From Sphingomonadaceae bacterium (GTDB lineage: Bacteria > Pseudomonadota > Alphaproteobacteria > Sphingomonadales > Sphingomonadaceae), in assembly GCA_027533105.1 (NCBI GenBank), contig JAPZTW010000004.1, positions 67,001 through 131,000 of the forward strand: a DNA stretch of 64,000 nt, given 5' to 3'. Shown piece after piece: positions 33,814-42,265 of the stretch. The translations under genes were made by a program, and so were the position numbers. Within the stretch, counting starts at the first letter, position 1. Every line of letters starts with the position of its first letter. Under the pieces are notes generated by a model, which saw nothing but the letters and a program-made list of their open reading frames with translations, ran no database searches and was not told the origin of the DNA.

Positions 33814-34776
33814 CTATTCGGCCAGCTGGCGCGGCAGTTTGAAGGTGATCTTTTCCTCGGCGGTAACGACCTGCTCCACCGCGACATTGCGGAAGCTGGC
33901 GATCCGGTCGATCACTTCCTGGACCAGCGTTTCCGGGGCCGAGGCACCGGCGGTCAGCCCCATCGTGGTCACGCCATCGAACCAGGCCTCGTCGATTTCC
34001 GCGCCGCGCTGGATCAGCCGCCCGGTCGCGCCGCAGCGCTCGGCCACTTCGACCAGCCGCAGCGAGTTCGAGCTGTTGGGGGCACCGATCACCAGCACCA
34101 GCTGGCATTCCCCGGCAATCGCCTTGACTGCCGCCTGGCGGTTGGAAGTGGCATAGCAGATGTCCTCGGCCTTGGGGGCGACGACCTGCGGAAAGCGGGC
34201 CTTGATCGCCTCGACGATTTCGGCCGTGTCGTCGACCGACAGGGTCGTCTGGGTCAGGAAGGACAGGGGAGCATCGGCGGGGAAATCAAGCCCGGCCACA
34301 TCCTCGAGTGTTTCGACCAGGGTCATGTTGCCATCGGGCACCTGACCGAAAGTGCCGATCACTTCCGGGTGGCCCTTGTGGCCAATGAACAGGATGTGCC
34401 GCCCGGCCTCGATCTGGCGCTCGGCCTGGCGATGGACCTTGCTGACCAGCGGACAGGTGGCATCGAGCCAGTCCAGCCCGCGCACGGTGGCTTCGGCCGG
34501 GACGCTCTTGGGCACACCGTGGGCGCTGAACACCACCGGCGCGCCATCGGGCACCTCGTCCAGTTCCTCGACAAAGATCGCGCCCTTGGCCCGCAGGCCA
34601 TCGACCACGTAGCGGTTATGCACGATCTCGTGCCGGACATAGACCGGCGCGCCATAGCGGGCCAGCGCCCGCTCGACGATCTCGATGGCACGGTCGACCC
34701 CGGCACAGAAGCCGCGCGGGGCGGCCAGCAGCAGGCGAAGGTCGGGCTTGTCGGGCTTTGGAAAGGGCGCGTTCAT
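33814..34776 (-). CDS. ispH: 4-hydroxy-3-methylbut-2-enyl diphosphate reductase
   Basis: IspH is the last enzyme of the MEP isoprenoid pathway and contains an iron-sulfur cluster. The 320-residue protein keeps the three cluster cysteines in [27 protein letters not shown] and [12 protein letters not shown]. It also keeps the substrate motifs HGVPKS, GHPEV and [15 protein letters not shown]. Length is normal. It heads the ispH-thrB-rnhA operon and is divergent from the lipoprotein gene at 34848. The 71-base gap holds the promoters but shows no clear consensus. Confidence 0.97.
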   Translation of the reverse strand: MNAPFPKPDKPDLRLLLAAPRGFCAGVDRAIEIVERALARYGAPVYVRHEIVHNRYVVDGLRAKGAIFVEELDEVPDGAPVVFSAHGVPKSVPAEATVRGLDWLDATCPLVSKVHRQAERQIEAGRHILFIGHKGHPEVIGTFGQVPDGNMTLVETLEDVAGLDFPADAPLSFLTQTTLSVDDTAEIVEAIKARFPQVVAPKAEDICYATSNRQAAVKAIAGECQLVLVIGAPNSSNSLRLVEVAERCGATGRLIQRGAEIDEAWFDGVTTMGLTAGASAPETLVQEVIDRIASFRNVAVEQVVTAEEKITFKLPRQLAE

Positions 34777-34847
34777 GTTCGCCCCCCTAGCGCTTTGGCT
34801 TTCACGCCGCTAGGGCAAGTTCAGCTCTTGCCGAGGGACCCGCCAGA

Positions 34848-35498
34848 ATGATGCTTCGTAACCGCCTGATCACCGCCGTAGCCCTTGCCGCCGCGTTGGC
34901 CGGGTGCCGAGGCACCGGGGACCTGGTGGTGGACGAAGGCGTGGGGATCACCGCCGTGCGCAGCGCCTGCCCGGCCGTGGGCGTGCCCGACTATACCGGC
35001 GATATCACCCTGTTCCGCACCCCCGGCGCCACCACGGCGGATAACATCGACTTGGTTGCCGCGCTGACCAATGTGCGTCCGGCCTGCAACGATTCCGGCG
35101 AAAAGGTCTTCACCTCGGCCACTTTCGATGTCCTGGCCCGGCGCACCGACACGCGCGGCGCGCGCCAGGTGACGCTGCCCTATTTCGTCACGGTCCTGCG
35201 TGGCGGCAGCGCGGTGGTGACCAAGCGGGTCGGCTCGGTCACGCTCAACTTCGCCGACGGACAGGAACGCGCCCAGGCTAGCGGCCAGGCCAGCTCCTAC
35301 GTCGACAAGGCCGAAGCCAGCCTGCCGCCGGAGATTCGCGAACTGATCACCCGCAAGCGCAAGGCTGGCGACGCCGATGCCGCGGTCGATCCGCTCTCGC
35401 GCCCGGAAGTGAAGGCGGCGGTGAATCGCGCCACCTTCGAAATGCTGGTCGGCTTCCAGCTGACGCAGGACCAGCTGACCTACAACGCCACCCGCTGA
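34848..35498 (+). CDS. Hypothetical lipoprotein
   Basis: I do not recognise a named family. The 216-residue product has a lipoprotein signal with lipobox LAGC (Cys20). The mature part has a beta-rich stretch (DITLFRTPGATTADNIDLVAALTNVRPACNDSGEKVFTSATFDVLARRTD...), a short TLPYFVTVLRGGSAVVTKRVGSVTLNFADGQ segment, and a charged helical tail. It lies just upstream of argS on the same strand with 69 bases between, which include a small CCTTCC/GGAAGG hairpin. A second ATG one codon later is also possible. Confidence 0.75.
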   Translation: MMLRNRLITAVALAAALAGCRGTGDLVVDEGVGITAVRSACPAVGVPDYTGDITLFRTPGATTADNIDLVAALTNVRPACNDSGEKVFTSATFDVLARRTDTRGARQVTLPYFVTVLRGGSAVVTKRVGSVTLNFADGQERAQASGQASSYVDKAEASLPPEIRELITRKRKAGDADAAVDPLSRPEVKAAVNRATFEMLVGFQLTQDQLTYNATR

Positions 35499-35567
35499 TC
35501 GCCAGCCTTCCACGTACCTTCCGCTGGAAGGTTCCATTTCCGGCGCAAACCGTCTAACCGGCGCGCC

Positions 35568-37313
35568 ATGACTGCCGCCCAGACCCTGCACGCCGCCTTT
35601 GTTGGCCACGTTTCCGCCGCGCTCGATGCGCTTGAGGCCGCTGGTACCCTGCCGGGCGGGTTGAACCGCGCCGCCGTTACGGTCGAGCCGCCGCGCGATC
35701 CCGCCCATGGCGACCTTGCCACCAATGCGGCGATGGTGCTGGCCAAGCCTGCCGGTATGAACCCGCGCGCCCTGGCCGAGGCGCTGGTGGCCGAACTGGC
35801 TCGGACGCCGGGCGTTTCCGCTGCCGAGATTGCCGGGCCGGGCTTCATCAACCTGCGCGTCGATGCCGCCGCCTGGCTGGCCGAACTGCGCGCGATCGCC
35901 GCTTTGGGGACGGACTATGGCCGCTCGGCGCTGGGGCAGGGCACCACGGTCAACGTCGAATATGTCTCGGCCAATCCGACCGGACCGATGCACATGGGCC
36001 ATTGCCGCGGGGCGGTAGTGGGCGATGCGCTGGCCGCCTTGCTGGAATTTGCCGGGCACAAGGTGATCCGCGAATACTACGTCAACGATGCCGGCGGCCA
36101 GGTCGATGTCCTCGCCCGCTCGGTTCACCTGCGGTACCGCGAGGCGCTGGGCGAGGAGGTGGGTGAGATCCCCGAAGGCCTCTATCCGGGCGATTACCTG
36201 GTCCCGACCGGGCACCGGCTGGCGACTCATTACGGCAGCAAGTTCGTCGGCGCGCCGGAAGGCGAATGGCTGGCGCTGTTCCGCAAGGAAGCCGTTGCCG
36301 ACATGCTGGCGATGATCAAGGATGACCTTGGCCTGCTCGGCATTCACCACGACCTGTTCAGTTCCGAGGCCGAGCTGCAGGCTGCGGGCAAGCCCGAAGA
36401 GGCGGAAAAGTGGCTGCGGGCGCACGATCTGGTCTACGACGGCCACCTCGAAGCCCCCAAGGGCAAGACGCCCGAGGACTGGGAGCCGGTCGAACTGCCG
36501 CTGTTCCGTTCGACCAAGTTCGGCGACGATCAGGACCGCCCGATCAAGAAGAGCGACGGCAGCTGGACCTATTTCGGGGCGGACCTCGCCTATCACTTCC
36601 AGAAGGCGCAGAGCGCCGATGCCCTGGTCGATATCTGGGGCGCCGACCATGCCGGCACGGTCAAGCGGATCAAGGCCGCTGTTGCGGCGATGACCGGGGC
36701 CGAGGGCAAGCCCACCCCGTTCGAGGTCAAGCTGGTGCAGATGGTCCAGCTGCTGCGCGATGGCGAACCGGTCAAGATGTCGAAGCGCAGCGGCAACTTC
36801 ATCACCCTGGCCGACGTGGTGCGCGAAGTGGGCAAGGACGTGGTCCGCTTCACCATGCTGACCCGCAAGCCCGAAGCCCAGATGGACTTCGACTTTGCCA
36901 AGGTGGTCGAGGCCTCGAAGGACAACCCGGTCTTCTACGTCCAGTACGCCCATGCCCGGATCTGCTCGACCCTGCGCAAGGCTGCGGCCGAGGGCTTCGG
37001 CCCCGGCGATGCCGCACTCGACCGGCTGGGCGAGGAGGAGCTGGCACTGGTCAAGCTGGCCGCGCAGTTCCCGCGCCTGGTCGAAGCCGCCGCCGTCGCG
37101 CGCGAGCCGCACCGGATCGCCTTCTTCCTGCACGATCTGGCTGCCGCGTTCCACGGGTACTGGAACCTCGGCAACGACCGCCCCGAAAAGCGCTTCATCG
37201 TGGCACAGGATGGGGAACTGACTGCGGCAAGGCTTTATCTCGCCACGCAAATCGGGCAACTTGTTCGTAACGGCCTGGGCCTGCTTGGCGTGGAGGCAGT
37301 GGAGGAAATGTGA
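35568..37313 (+). CDS. argS: Arginyl-tRNA synthetase
   Basis: The 581-residue class I synthetase charges tRNA-Arg. The N-terminal Add1-type domain (about 1-110) recognises the tRNA D-loop. The HIGH motif appears as HMGH (His142 in NPTGPMHMGHCRGAVVGD). A canonical KMSK motif is present at Lys403 (VKMSKRSGNF), which many bacterial ArgRS lack. The C-terminal DALR anticodon domain ends the protein (ARLYLATQIGQLVRNGLGLLGVEA). The GGAGG near its end serves as ribosome binding site of the next gene, three bases downstream. Confidence 0.97.
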   Translation: MTAAQTLHAAFVGHVSAALDALEAAGTLPGGLNRAAVTVEPPRDPAHGDLATNAAMVLAKPAGMNPRALAEALVAELARTPGVSAAEIAGPGFINLRVDAAAWLAELRAIAALGTDYGRSALGQGTTVNVEYVSANPTGPMHMGHCRGAVVGDALAALLEFAGHKVIREYYVNDAGGQVDVLARSVHLRYREALGEEVGEIPEGLYPGDYLVPTGHRLATHYGSKFVGAPEGEWLALFRKEAVADMLAMIKDDLGLLGIHHDLFSSEAELQAAGKPEEAEKWLRAHDLVYDGHLEAPKGKTPEDWEPVELPLFRSTKFGDDQDRPIKKSDGSWTYFGADLAYHFQKAQSADALVDIWGADHAGTVKRIKAAVAAMTGAEGKPTPFEVKLVQMVQLLRDGEPVKMSKRSGNFITLADVVREVGKDVVRFTMLTRKPEAQMDFDFAKVVEASKDNPVFYVQYAHARICSTLRKAAAEGFGPGDAALDRLGEEELALVKLAAQFPRLVEAAAVAREPHRIAFFLHDLAAAFHGYWNLGNDRPEKRFIVAQDGELTAARLYLATQIGQLVRNGLGLLGVEAVEEM

Positions 37314-37315
37314 TC

Positions 37316-38056
37316 ATGGTGGGGGCAAGCGACGATCGCAGGTTCGATAACGATGGCGACGCCTGGGACGATGGCGACGACCGGCTGGAAACGGCCCAGC
37401 TTGAACTGACCGGCGATGAAGAGCGGCTGCCCTGGCTGGAATCCGCCGAGGATGACGAGCCTTCGACCTATGAAGGCTATGATACCGGGCGGATGCTGTT
37501 GCTGTTCGTGCTGGGCATCGTCGCGCTTGGCGCGGTGGTCGGCGGGATCTGGTGGGCCAGCAATCGCGGGGCCGATCCGGAACTGGTGGCCGATGGCAGC
37601 GTGATCCCGGCTCCGGCCGAACCCTACAAGACCCCGCCCGAAAACCCCGGTGGCAAGACTTTCGACGGCACCGGCGATTCGAGCTTTGCCGTCTCCGAAG
37701 GGCAGAACCGGCCAGCCCAGCTTGCCGGTGCCGCCCCCAGCGCCGCACCTGTCGCCAGCGCAGCTCCGGTGGCAACTGCGGCCCCGGCTGGCCCTGCCGC
37801 GCCCAAGGCGGCGGCAACCGGCGGTGTCGGTGTCCAGGTGGGGGCTTTCTCGTCGCAGGCTTCGGCCGAGGCGGGCTGGCAGAAGCTGGTGGCCCAGGCC
37901 AATGGCGTGCTGACCGGCGTGCCGCACCGGGTGATCGCGGGCAGCGCCGATATCGGCACGGTCTACCGGCTCCAGGCAGTGACGCCCGATGCCGGTGCGG
38001 CCAGCGCGCTGTGCGGCAAGCTCAAGGCGGCGGGCATTTCCTGCACGGTCAAATAG
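37316..38056 (+). CDS. SPOR-domain membrane protein
   Basis: The 246-residue protein has a cytoplasmic acidic N-terminus (DDRRFDNDGDAWDDGDDR), one membrane segment (RMLLLFVLGIVALGAVVGGIWW, about 59-80), an Ala/Pro-rich periplasmic linker, and a C-terminal SPOR domain (GVGVQVGAFSSQASAEAGWQKLVAQ... to the end) that binds denuded glycan at the septum. That layout fits FtsN-like or other division/peptidoglycan proteins. GGAGG at 37301-37305 is ten bases from the ATG at 37316; a GTG at 37310 overlapping the argS stop is an alternative. It precedes nagZ, which supports a link to cell-wall work. Confidence 0.9.
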   Translation: MVGASDDRRFDNDGDAWDDGDDRLETAQLELTGDEERLPWLESAEDDEPSTYEGYDTGRMLLLFVLGIVALGAVVGGIWWASNRGADPELVADGSVIPAPAEPYKTPPENPGGKTFDGTGDSSFAVSEGQNRPAQLAGAAPSAAPVASAAPVATAAPAGPAAPKAAATGGVGVQVGAFSSQASAEAGWQKLVAQANGVLTGVPHRVIAGSADIGTVYRLQAVTPDAGAASALCGKLKAAGISCTVK

Positions 38057-38125
38057 GCCGGTAATCCACACCATCTGCCCGCCTGGCGCTTGCGCCGGGG
38101 CAGGCTTGCTGCAACGCTTCATGCC

Positions 38126-39154
38126 ATGACTCCCGCCATTTTCGGCCTTTCCGGATTGACGTTGACCGCCGACGAGCGGGCGTTCTTTCGTGATGCCGAT
38201 CCGGCGGGCTACGTTCTGTTCGGCCGCAATTTCGAAAGCCGCGATCAGGTCCGCGCGCTGACCGACGATTTGCGGGCCATCCACGGGCGTGACAAGTTGC
38301 TGATCTCGGTCGATCAAGAAGGTGGCCGGGTCGTGCGAATGAAGCCGCCGGTCTGGGCCACCTATCCGGCGGGAGAAATGTTCGACCGGCTGTTCGATCT
38401 GGCTCCGGCCTCGGCGATCGAGGCGGCCCGCGCCAATGCCGAGGCGCTGGGGCATGACCTGTTCGAAGTGGGCATCACCTGCGCCCTGGCCCCGGTCCTC
38501 GACGTGCGCCAGCCCGGCGCGCATGACGTGATCGGGGACCGCGCCTATGGCTTCGAGCCACTGCGGGTGGCCGCGATCGGCCGGGCCGTGCTCGATGGCC
38601 TGGCCCGCGCTGGGGTGGCGGGCACGATCAAGCATATGCCGGGGCATGGCCGGTCCCACGTCGATACCCACAAGGAACTGCCGACAGTCACCGCCACGGC
38701 CGAGGAACTGGAAGCGGATATCGCTCCGTTCCGCGCGCTTCACGATGCGCCGGTTGGGATGACCGGGCATCTGGTGTTCACGGCCTGGGATGCCAGCCGC
38801 CCCGCCACCCAGTCCCCCATTGTGATCGAACAGGTGATCCGCGGTGCCATCGGTTTCGACGGGCTGCTGATGACCGACGATTTGGACATGGAAGCCCTCA
38901 GCGGGACCGTACCGGAACGCGCCGAAGCGGCAATCCGGGCCGGGTGCGATCTTGCGCTCAATTGCTGGGCCAAGCTGGACGACATGGCCGGGATCTGCGC
39001 GCGATTGGGCACCATGAGTGCGGCCACCGCCGCCCGCCACGCCCGCGCGCTGGACGCGTTCGGCACGCCGCAGCCCAGCGCCGAGCAGGCGGAACTGGTC
39101 GCCAAACGCGATGCGCTGTTCGCCTTGCTGGACGGCGCGGAGGCGCGGGCGTGA
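38126..39154 (+). CDS. nagZ: Beta-N-acetylhexosaminidase (GH3)
   Basis: NagZ removes GlcNAc from anhydro-muropeptides in the cytoplasm during cell-wall recycling. The 342-residue GH3 protein has LISVDQEGGRVVRMKPP, the loop KHMPGHGRSHVDTHKELP carrying the Asp/His acid-base dyad, and the nucleophile Asp in LLMTDDLDMEAL. The start is set at 38126 because the enzyme begins at TPAIFGLSGLTLT; upstream in-frame codons lie in a hairpin-forming spacer. Its stop overlaps the GTG start of scpA. Confidence 0.95.
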   Translation: MTPAIFGLSGLTLTADERAFFRDADPAGYVLFGRNFESRDQVRALTDDLRAIHGRDKLLISVDQEGGRVVRMKPPVWATYPAGEMFDRLFDLAPASAIEAARANAEALGHDLFEVGITCALAPVLDVRQPGAHDVIGDRAYGFEPLRVAAIGRAVLDGLARAGVAGTIKHMPGHGRSHVDTHKELPTVTATAEELEADIAPFRALHDAPVGMTGHLVFTAWDASRPATQSPIVIEQVIRGAIGFDGLLMTDDLDMEALSGTVPERAEAAIRAGCDLALNCWAKLDDMAGICARLGTMSAATAARHARALDAFGTPQPSAEQAELVAKRDALFALLDGAEARA

Positions 39155-39954
39155 GCAGTGAGCTGACCGACAGCCCGGCAATCACCCTGCCCGCCGACGA
39201 GTGGGACGGCCCGGCCGTCGCTGCGACCGAGGACGTTGCGCTCTACCTCGAACTCGATGGCTGGGAAGGGCCGCTTGACCTGCTGCTCGACCTTGCCCGG
39301 CGGCAGAAGGTGGACCTGCGCACGATCTCGATCCTGGCGCTGGTCGACCAGTACCTGAATTACATCGAACGGGCCGAGGCGCTGCGGCTGGAACTGGCCG
39401 CGGATTACCTGGTGATGGCGGCCTGGCTGGCCTACCTCAAGTCGGCGCTGCTGCTGCCGCGCGAGGAACAGCCCGACCCCAGCCCCGAGGAACTGGCGCT
39501 GCGCCTGCAATTGCGGCTCCAGCGGCTGGCGGCGATGCGCGATGCCGCGGCGCGGCTGATGGGGCGCGACCGGCTGGGCCGCGATGTCTTCCGGCGCGGC
39601 GCGCCCGAGGGCCTGCGGGTCGATCGCAAGGCCAAGTGGCAGTGTGACTGGTTCGCGCTGGTCCAGGCCTATGGCCAGGTGAAGGTGCGGACCCAGCCGG
39701 TGGTGCATATGGTGCGCGACCGAATGGTGATGACGCTGGACAGCGCGCTGTCGCGGGTTTCCTCCATGCTGGGGGTCAACCTCGACTGGATGGAACTGCG
39801 CGATTTCCTGCCGCCCCATGCCGATCCGAAACTGCGCCGCTCGGCCATGGCCTCCAGCTTCGTCGCCGCGTTGGAACTGGCCCGGCTGGGCAAGGCTGAA
39901 TTGCAGCAGGACCAGGTCTTTGGTCCGCTGATGCTGCGGGGGATCAAGGCATGA
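39151..39954 (+). CDS. scpA: Segregation and condensation protein A
   Basis: ScpA is the kleisin that bridges SMC heads in the condensin complex. The start is a GTG at 39151 overlapping the nagZ stop (GTGA), with GGAGG at 39139-39143. The 267-residue product has the N-terminal kleisin helix YLELDGWEGPLDLLLDLARRQKVDLRTISILALVDQYLNYI and the ADYLVMAAWLAYLKSALLLP block. The C-terminal winged helix is FVAALELARLGKAELQQDQVFGPL. Coupled to scpB by ATGA. Confidence 0.95.
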   Translation: MSSELTDSPAITLPADEWDGPAVAATEDVALYLELDGWEGPLDLLLDLARRQKVDLRTISILALVDQYLNYIERAEALRLELAADYLVMAAWLAYLKSALLLPREEQPDPSPEELALRLQLRLQRLAAMRDAAARLMGRDRLGRDVFRRGAPEGLRVDRKAKWQCDWFALVQAYGQVKVRTQPVVHMVRDRMVMTLDSALSRVSSMLGVNLDWMELRDFLPPHADPKLRRSAMASSFVAALELARLGKAELQQDQVFGPLMLRGIKA

Positions 39955-40565
39955 CCCGGCCAGACGACCTGGTCCGCGCGGTCGAGGCGACCTTGTTCGC
40001 CGCCGAGGAGCCGATGAGCGCCGAGGCGATTTCGGCGCACCTGGGCGGGGCCGATATCAAGGCGGCGCTGGCCGAGCTGGTCGAGACCTACCAGGAGCGG
40101 GGCATCCGCCTGGTCGAGCGGGGCAAGCGCTGGCATTTCCAGACCGCGCCGGACCTTGCCCACCTGCTGCGGCGCGAGCGCGAGGAGGTGCGACGGCTTT
40201 CGCGCGCGGCGACCGAGGTGCTGGCGATTGTCGCCTATCACGAGCCGGTCAGCCGCGCGGAAATCGAGGCGATCCGCGGGGTCCAGACTGCCAAGGGCAC
40301 GCTTGACGTGCTGATGGAAGCCGGCTGGGTGCGGATCGTCGGGCGGCGCGAAGTGCCGGGGCGGCCGGTGATCTATGCCACCACGCCCGAGTTCCTGACC
40401 CATTTCGGCCTCGAAAGTCGCCGCGACCTGCCCGGGCTGGACGAGCTCAAGGCTGCCGGTCTGCTCGATCCGGTCGAGGATGCGCTGGCCGAAGCGATGG
40501 AAACTGCCGGTGAAGCGAACGAAAGCGGTGAGGGCGGGCTGGCAAGCCAGGATGAAAGCGCCTAG
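39951..40565 (+). CDS. scpB: Segregation and condensation protein B
   Basis: ScpB is the KITE partner of ScpA in condensin. The 204-residue protein has two winged-helix domains: [40 protein letters not shown], and [67 protein letters not shown] Ser/Glu/Gly-rich tail follows. The start overlaps scpA by four bases, so the proteins are probably made in a fixed ratio. Confidence 0.95.
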   Translation: MTRPDDLVRAVEATLFAAEEPMSAEAISAHLGGADIKAALAELVETYQERGIRLVERGKRWHFQTAPDLAHLLRREREEVRRLSRAATEVLAIVAYHEPVSRAEIEAIRGVQTAKGTLDVLMEAGWVRIVGRREVPGRPVIYATTPEFLTHFGLESRRDLPGLDELKAAGLLDPVEDALAEAMETAGEANESGEGGLASQDESA

Positions 40566-40609
40566 ATAGGCGCCAGCGGGGCAAGGGTCCTCGAAACGGA
40601 GTCGGTTAC

Positions 40610-40840
40610 ATGGGCGGTTTTTCTATCTGGCACTGGGTGATCGTGCTGCTGGTCGTGCTGATCCTGTTCGGACGCGGCCGGGTCTCGGAAATCATGGGTG
40701 ATTTCGGCAAGGGCATCAAAAGCTTCAAGCAGGGCATGAACGAAGAAGAAACCAAGCCGACCGCCCCTCCGGCGCAGATTTCCGCGCCTCCGGCCGAGGC
40801 TGTGCCGACCACCGAGGCGAGCAAGACCGAGCAGAAATAA
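40610..40840 (+). CDS. tatA: Sec-independent translocase subunit TatA
   Basis: TatA forms the pore of the twin-arginine export system for folded proteins. The 76-residue product has the short N-terminal membrane segment [39 protein letters not shown], with the hinge FG and amphipathic helix, and a Pro/Ala/Glu-rich tail. It begins the tatABC operon behind scpB. Confidence 0.95.
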   Translation: MGGFSIWHWVIVLLVVLILFGRGRVSEIMGDFGKGIKSFKQGMNEEETKPTAPPAQISAPPAEAVPTTEASKTEQK

Positions 40841-40858
40841 GCCGGCGGGACCAGTCGT

Positions 40859-41290
40859 TTGTTCGATATCGGTGCCTCCGAGCTGCTGCTGATCGTGATC
40901 GTGGCAGTGGTGGTGATCGGTCCCAAGGACCTGCCACTGGCGCTGCGCACCGCGGGGCGCTGGATCGGCAAGGTCCGGCGGGTGTCCGGTCATTTTCGCG
41001 CGGGCGTTGAAACCATGATCCGCGAGGCCGAGCTGGCCGAGATGGAAAAGAAGTGGCGCGAGCAGAACGAGGCGATCATGCGCGAGTTTCCGGCCGATTC
41101 TGCCACGGCGGAGGCCGGGCTGGTCGGCCAGGACCCCGGCACGGTGAAATCGGCGGAAATCAGCGCACCAGCGGCTCCCACAACGGCGCCACCAGCGGCA
41201 CCGGCGGGCACTGAACCGGCACCAAAGCGGCGCACCAAGGGTACCAGGCAGGTACCAAAGCGTACCTCCCCCGAAAACGGGGCGGAGTGA
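40859..41290 (+). CDS. tatB: Sec-independent translocase subunit TatB
   Basis: TatB receives Tat substrates together with TatC. The 143-residue product begins (F)DIGASELLLIVIVAVVVIGPKDLPLALRTAGRWIGKVRR, with the membrane helix, GPKDLP turn and amphipathic helix of TatB. The start is TTG at 40859, since no ATG or GTG precedes the conserved FDIG. GGCGGGA lies upstream. The tail after residue 90 is Ala/Pro/Thr-rich with a basic end. Confidence 0.93.
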   Translation: MFDIGASELLLIVIVAVVVIGPKDLPLALRTAGRWIGKVRRVSGHFRAGVETMIREAELAEMEKKWREQNEAIMREFPADSATAEAGLVGQDPGTVKSAEISAPAAPTTAPPAAPAGTEPAPKRRTKGTRQVPKRTSPENGAE

Positions 41291-41294
41291 GGCC

Positions 41295-42092
41295 ATGGTG
41301 CTCAAGATCGACGACATCGACGAGACCCAGGCCCCGCTGCTCGACCACCTGGTCGAACTGCGCACCCGGCTGATGCGTTGCATCCTGGCGCTGGTCCTGG
41401 CCTTCTTCGTCTGCTTCTATTTCGCGCACGATATCTTCGGCTTCCTGGTCCGCCCGCTGACCCAGGCCTTCCCGCCGGGCCAGGGCAAGCTGATCTACAC
41501 CCAGCTGTACGGAGCCTTCTTCGTCGAGATCAAGGTGGCGCTGTTCGCGGCCTTCTTCGTCTGTTTCCCGATCATCGCCAACCAGCTGTGGGCCTTCGTT
41601 GCGCCGGGGCTCTATGCCAAGGAGAAGAAGGCCTTCCTGCCCTTCCTGCTGGCCACGCCCGTGCTGTTCACGCTGGGCGCGGCCATGGCCTATTACCTGG
41701 TCATGCCCACGGCGTTCCATTTCTTTCTCGGCTTCGAAGGTCCACGCGGTGGCTTGTCGACCGAGGCCCTGCCGGAAATGGGCGCCTATCTCTCGCTGGT
41801 GATGCAGTTCATCCTGGCTTTCGGGATCAGTTTCCTGCTGCCGGTGCTGTTGCTGCTGCTGAACACTGCGGGGATCGTCAGCCGCGCCGATCTGGTAGCG
41901 GCCCGGCGCTATGTGATCGTGGGGATCACGGTCATCGCCGCCATCGTCACCCCGCCGGACGTGGTGTCGCAGCTGATGCTCGCGATCCCGCTGTGGCTGC
42001 TGTACGAAAGCGCCCTCCTGGTCATGCGCTTTACCGAGGCGAAGGAAACCGGGACGGAGATTGCCCCGGTTCCGCCAGAAACCCTGGGTTAG
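41295..42092 (+). CDS. tatC: Sec-independent translocase subunit TatC
   Basis: TatC recognises the twin-arginine signal. The 265-residue product has six membrane segments and the N-terminal LLDHLVELRTRLMRCI block, FLVRPLTQAFPPG, and the conserved FFVEIKVALFAAFFVCFPIIANQLWAFVAPGLYAKEKK loop. It follows tatB by four bases. Two probable Tat/cell-wall clients are nearby, including an L,D-transpeptidase with an RR signal at 48385. Confidence 0.96.
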   Translation: MVLKIDDIDETQAPLLDHLVELRTRLMRCILALVLAFFVCFYFAHDIFGFLVRPLTQAFPPGQGKLIYTQLYGAFFVEIKVALFAAFFVCFPIIANQLWAFVAPGLYAKEKKAFLPFLLATPVLFTLGAAMAYYLVMPTAFHFFLGFEGPRGGLSTEALPEMGAYLSLVMQFILAFGISFLLPVLLLLLNTAGIVSRADLVAARRYVIVGITVIAAIVTPPDVVSQLMLAIPLWLLYESALLVMRFTEAKETGTEIAPVPPETLG

Positions 42093-42109
42093 AACTTACC
42101 TCCCACCCC

Positions 42110-42246
42110 CGTCATGCTGAACTTGTTTCAGCATCCATCGGGCGAATTGGCCACTTGTCTCGATGTTGCAATCCTGAGGGTTTCGCACACTACCGCCAGC
42201 GCAGTTCAGGCTGCATGATGGACCCTGAAACAAGTTCAGGGTGACG
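42110..42246. repeat. Inverted pair of palindromic extragenic repeats
   Basis: The left unit (42110-42138) contains TGCTGAA-CTTGT-TTCAGCA and the right unit (42218-42246) contains CCCTGAA-ACAAG-TTCAGGG. The two units are in opposite orientation, share the CGTCA and TCCAT flanks, and differ by paired changes that keep each stem. They fill the space between the convergent tatC and amidohydrolase genes, and may also act in transcription termination. Such elements are widespread in sphingomonads. Confidence 0.85.
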
Positions 42247-42265
42247 ATGTAGTCGATCCCGGTGC

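Noticed and set aside
34821..37259. Minus-strand open frame of about 812 codons opposite argS
   Set aside because: Antisense shadow; argS motifs on the plus strand are complete.
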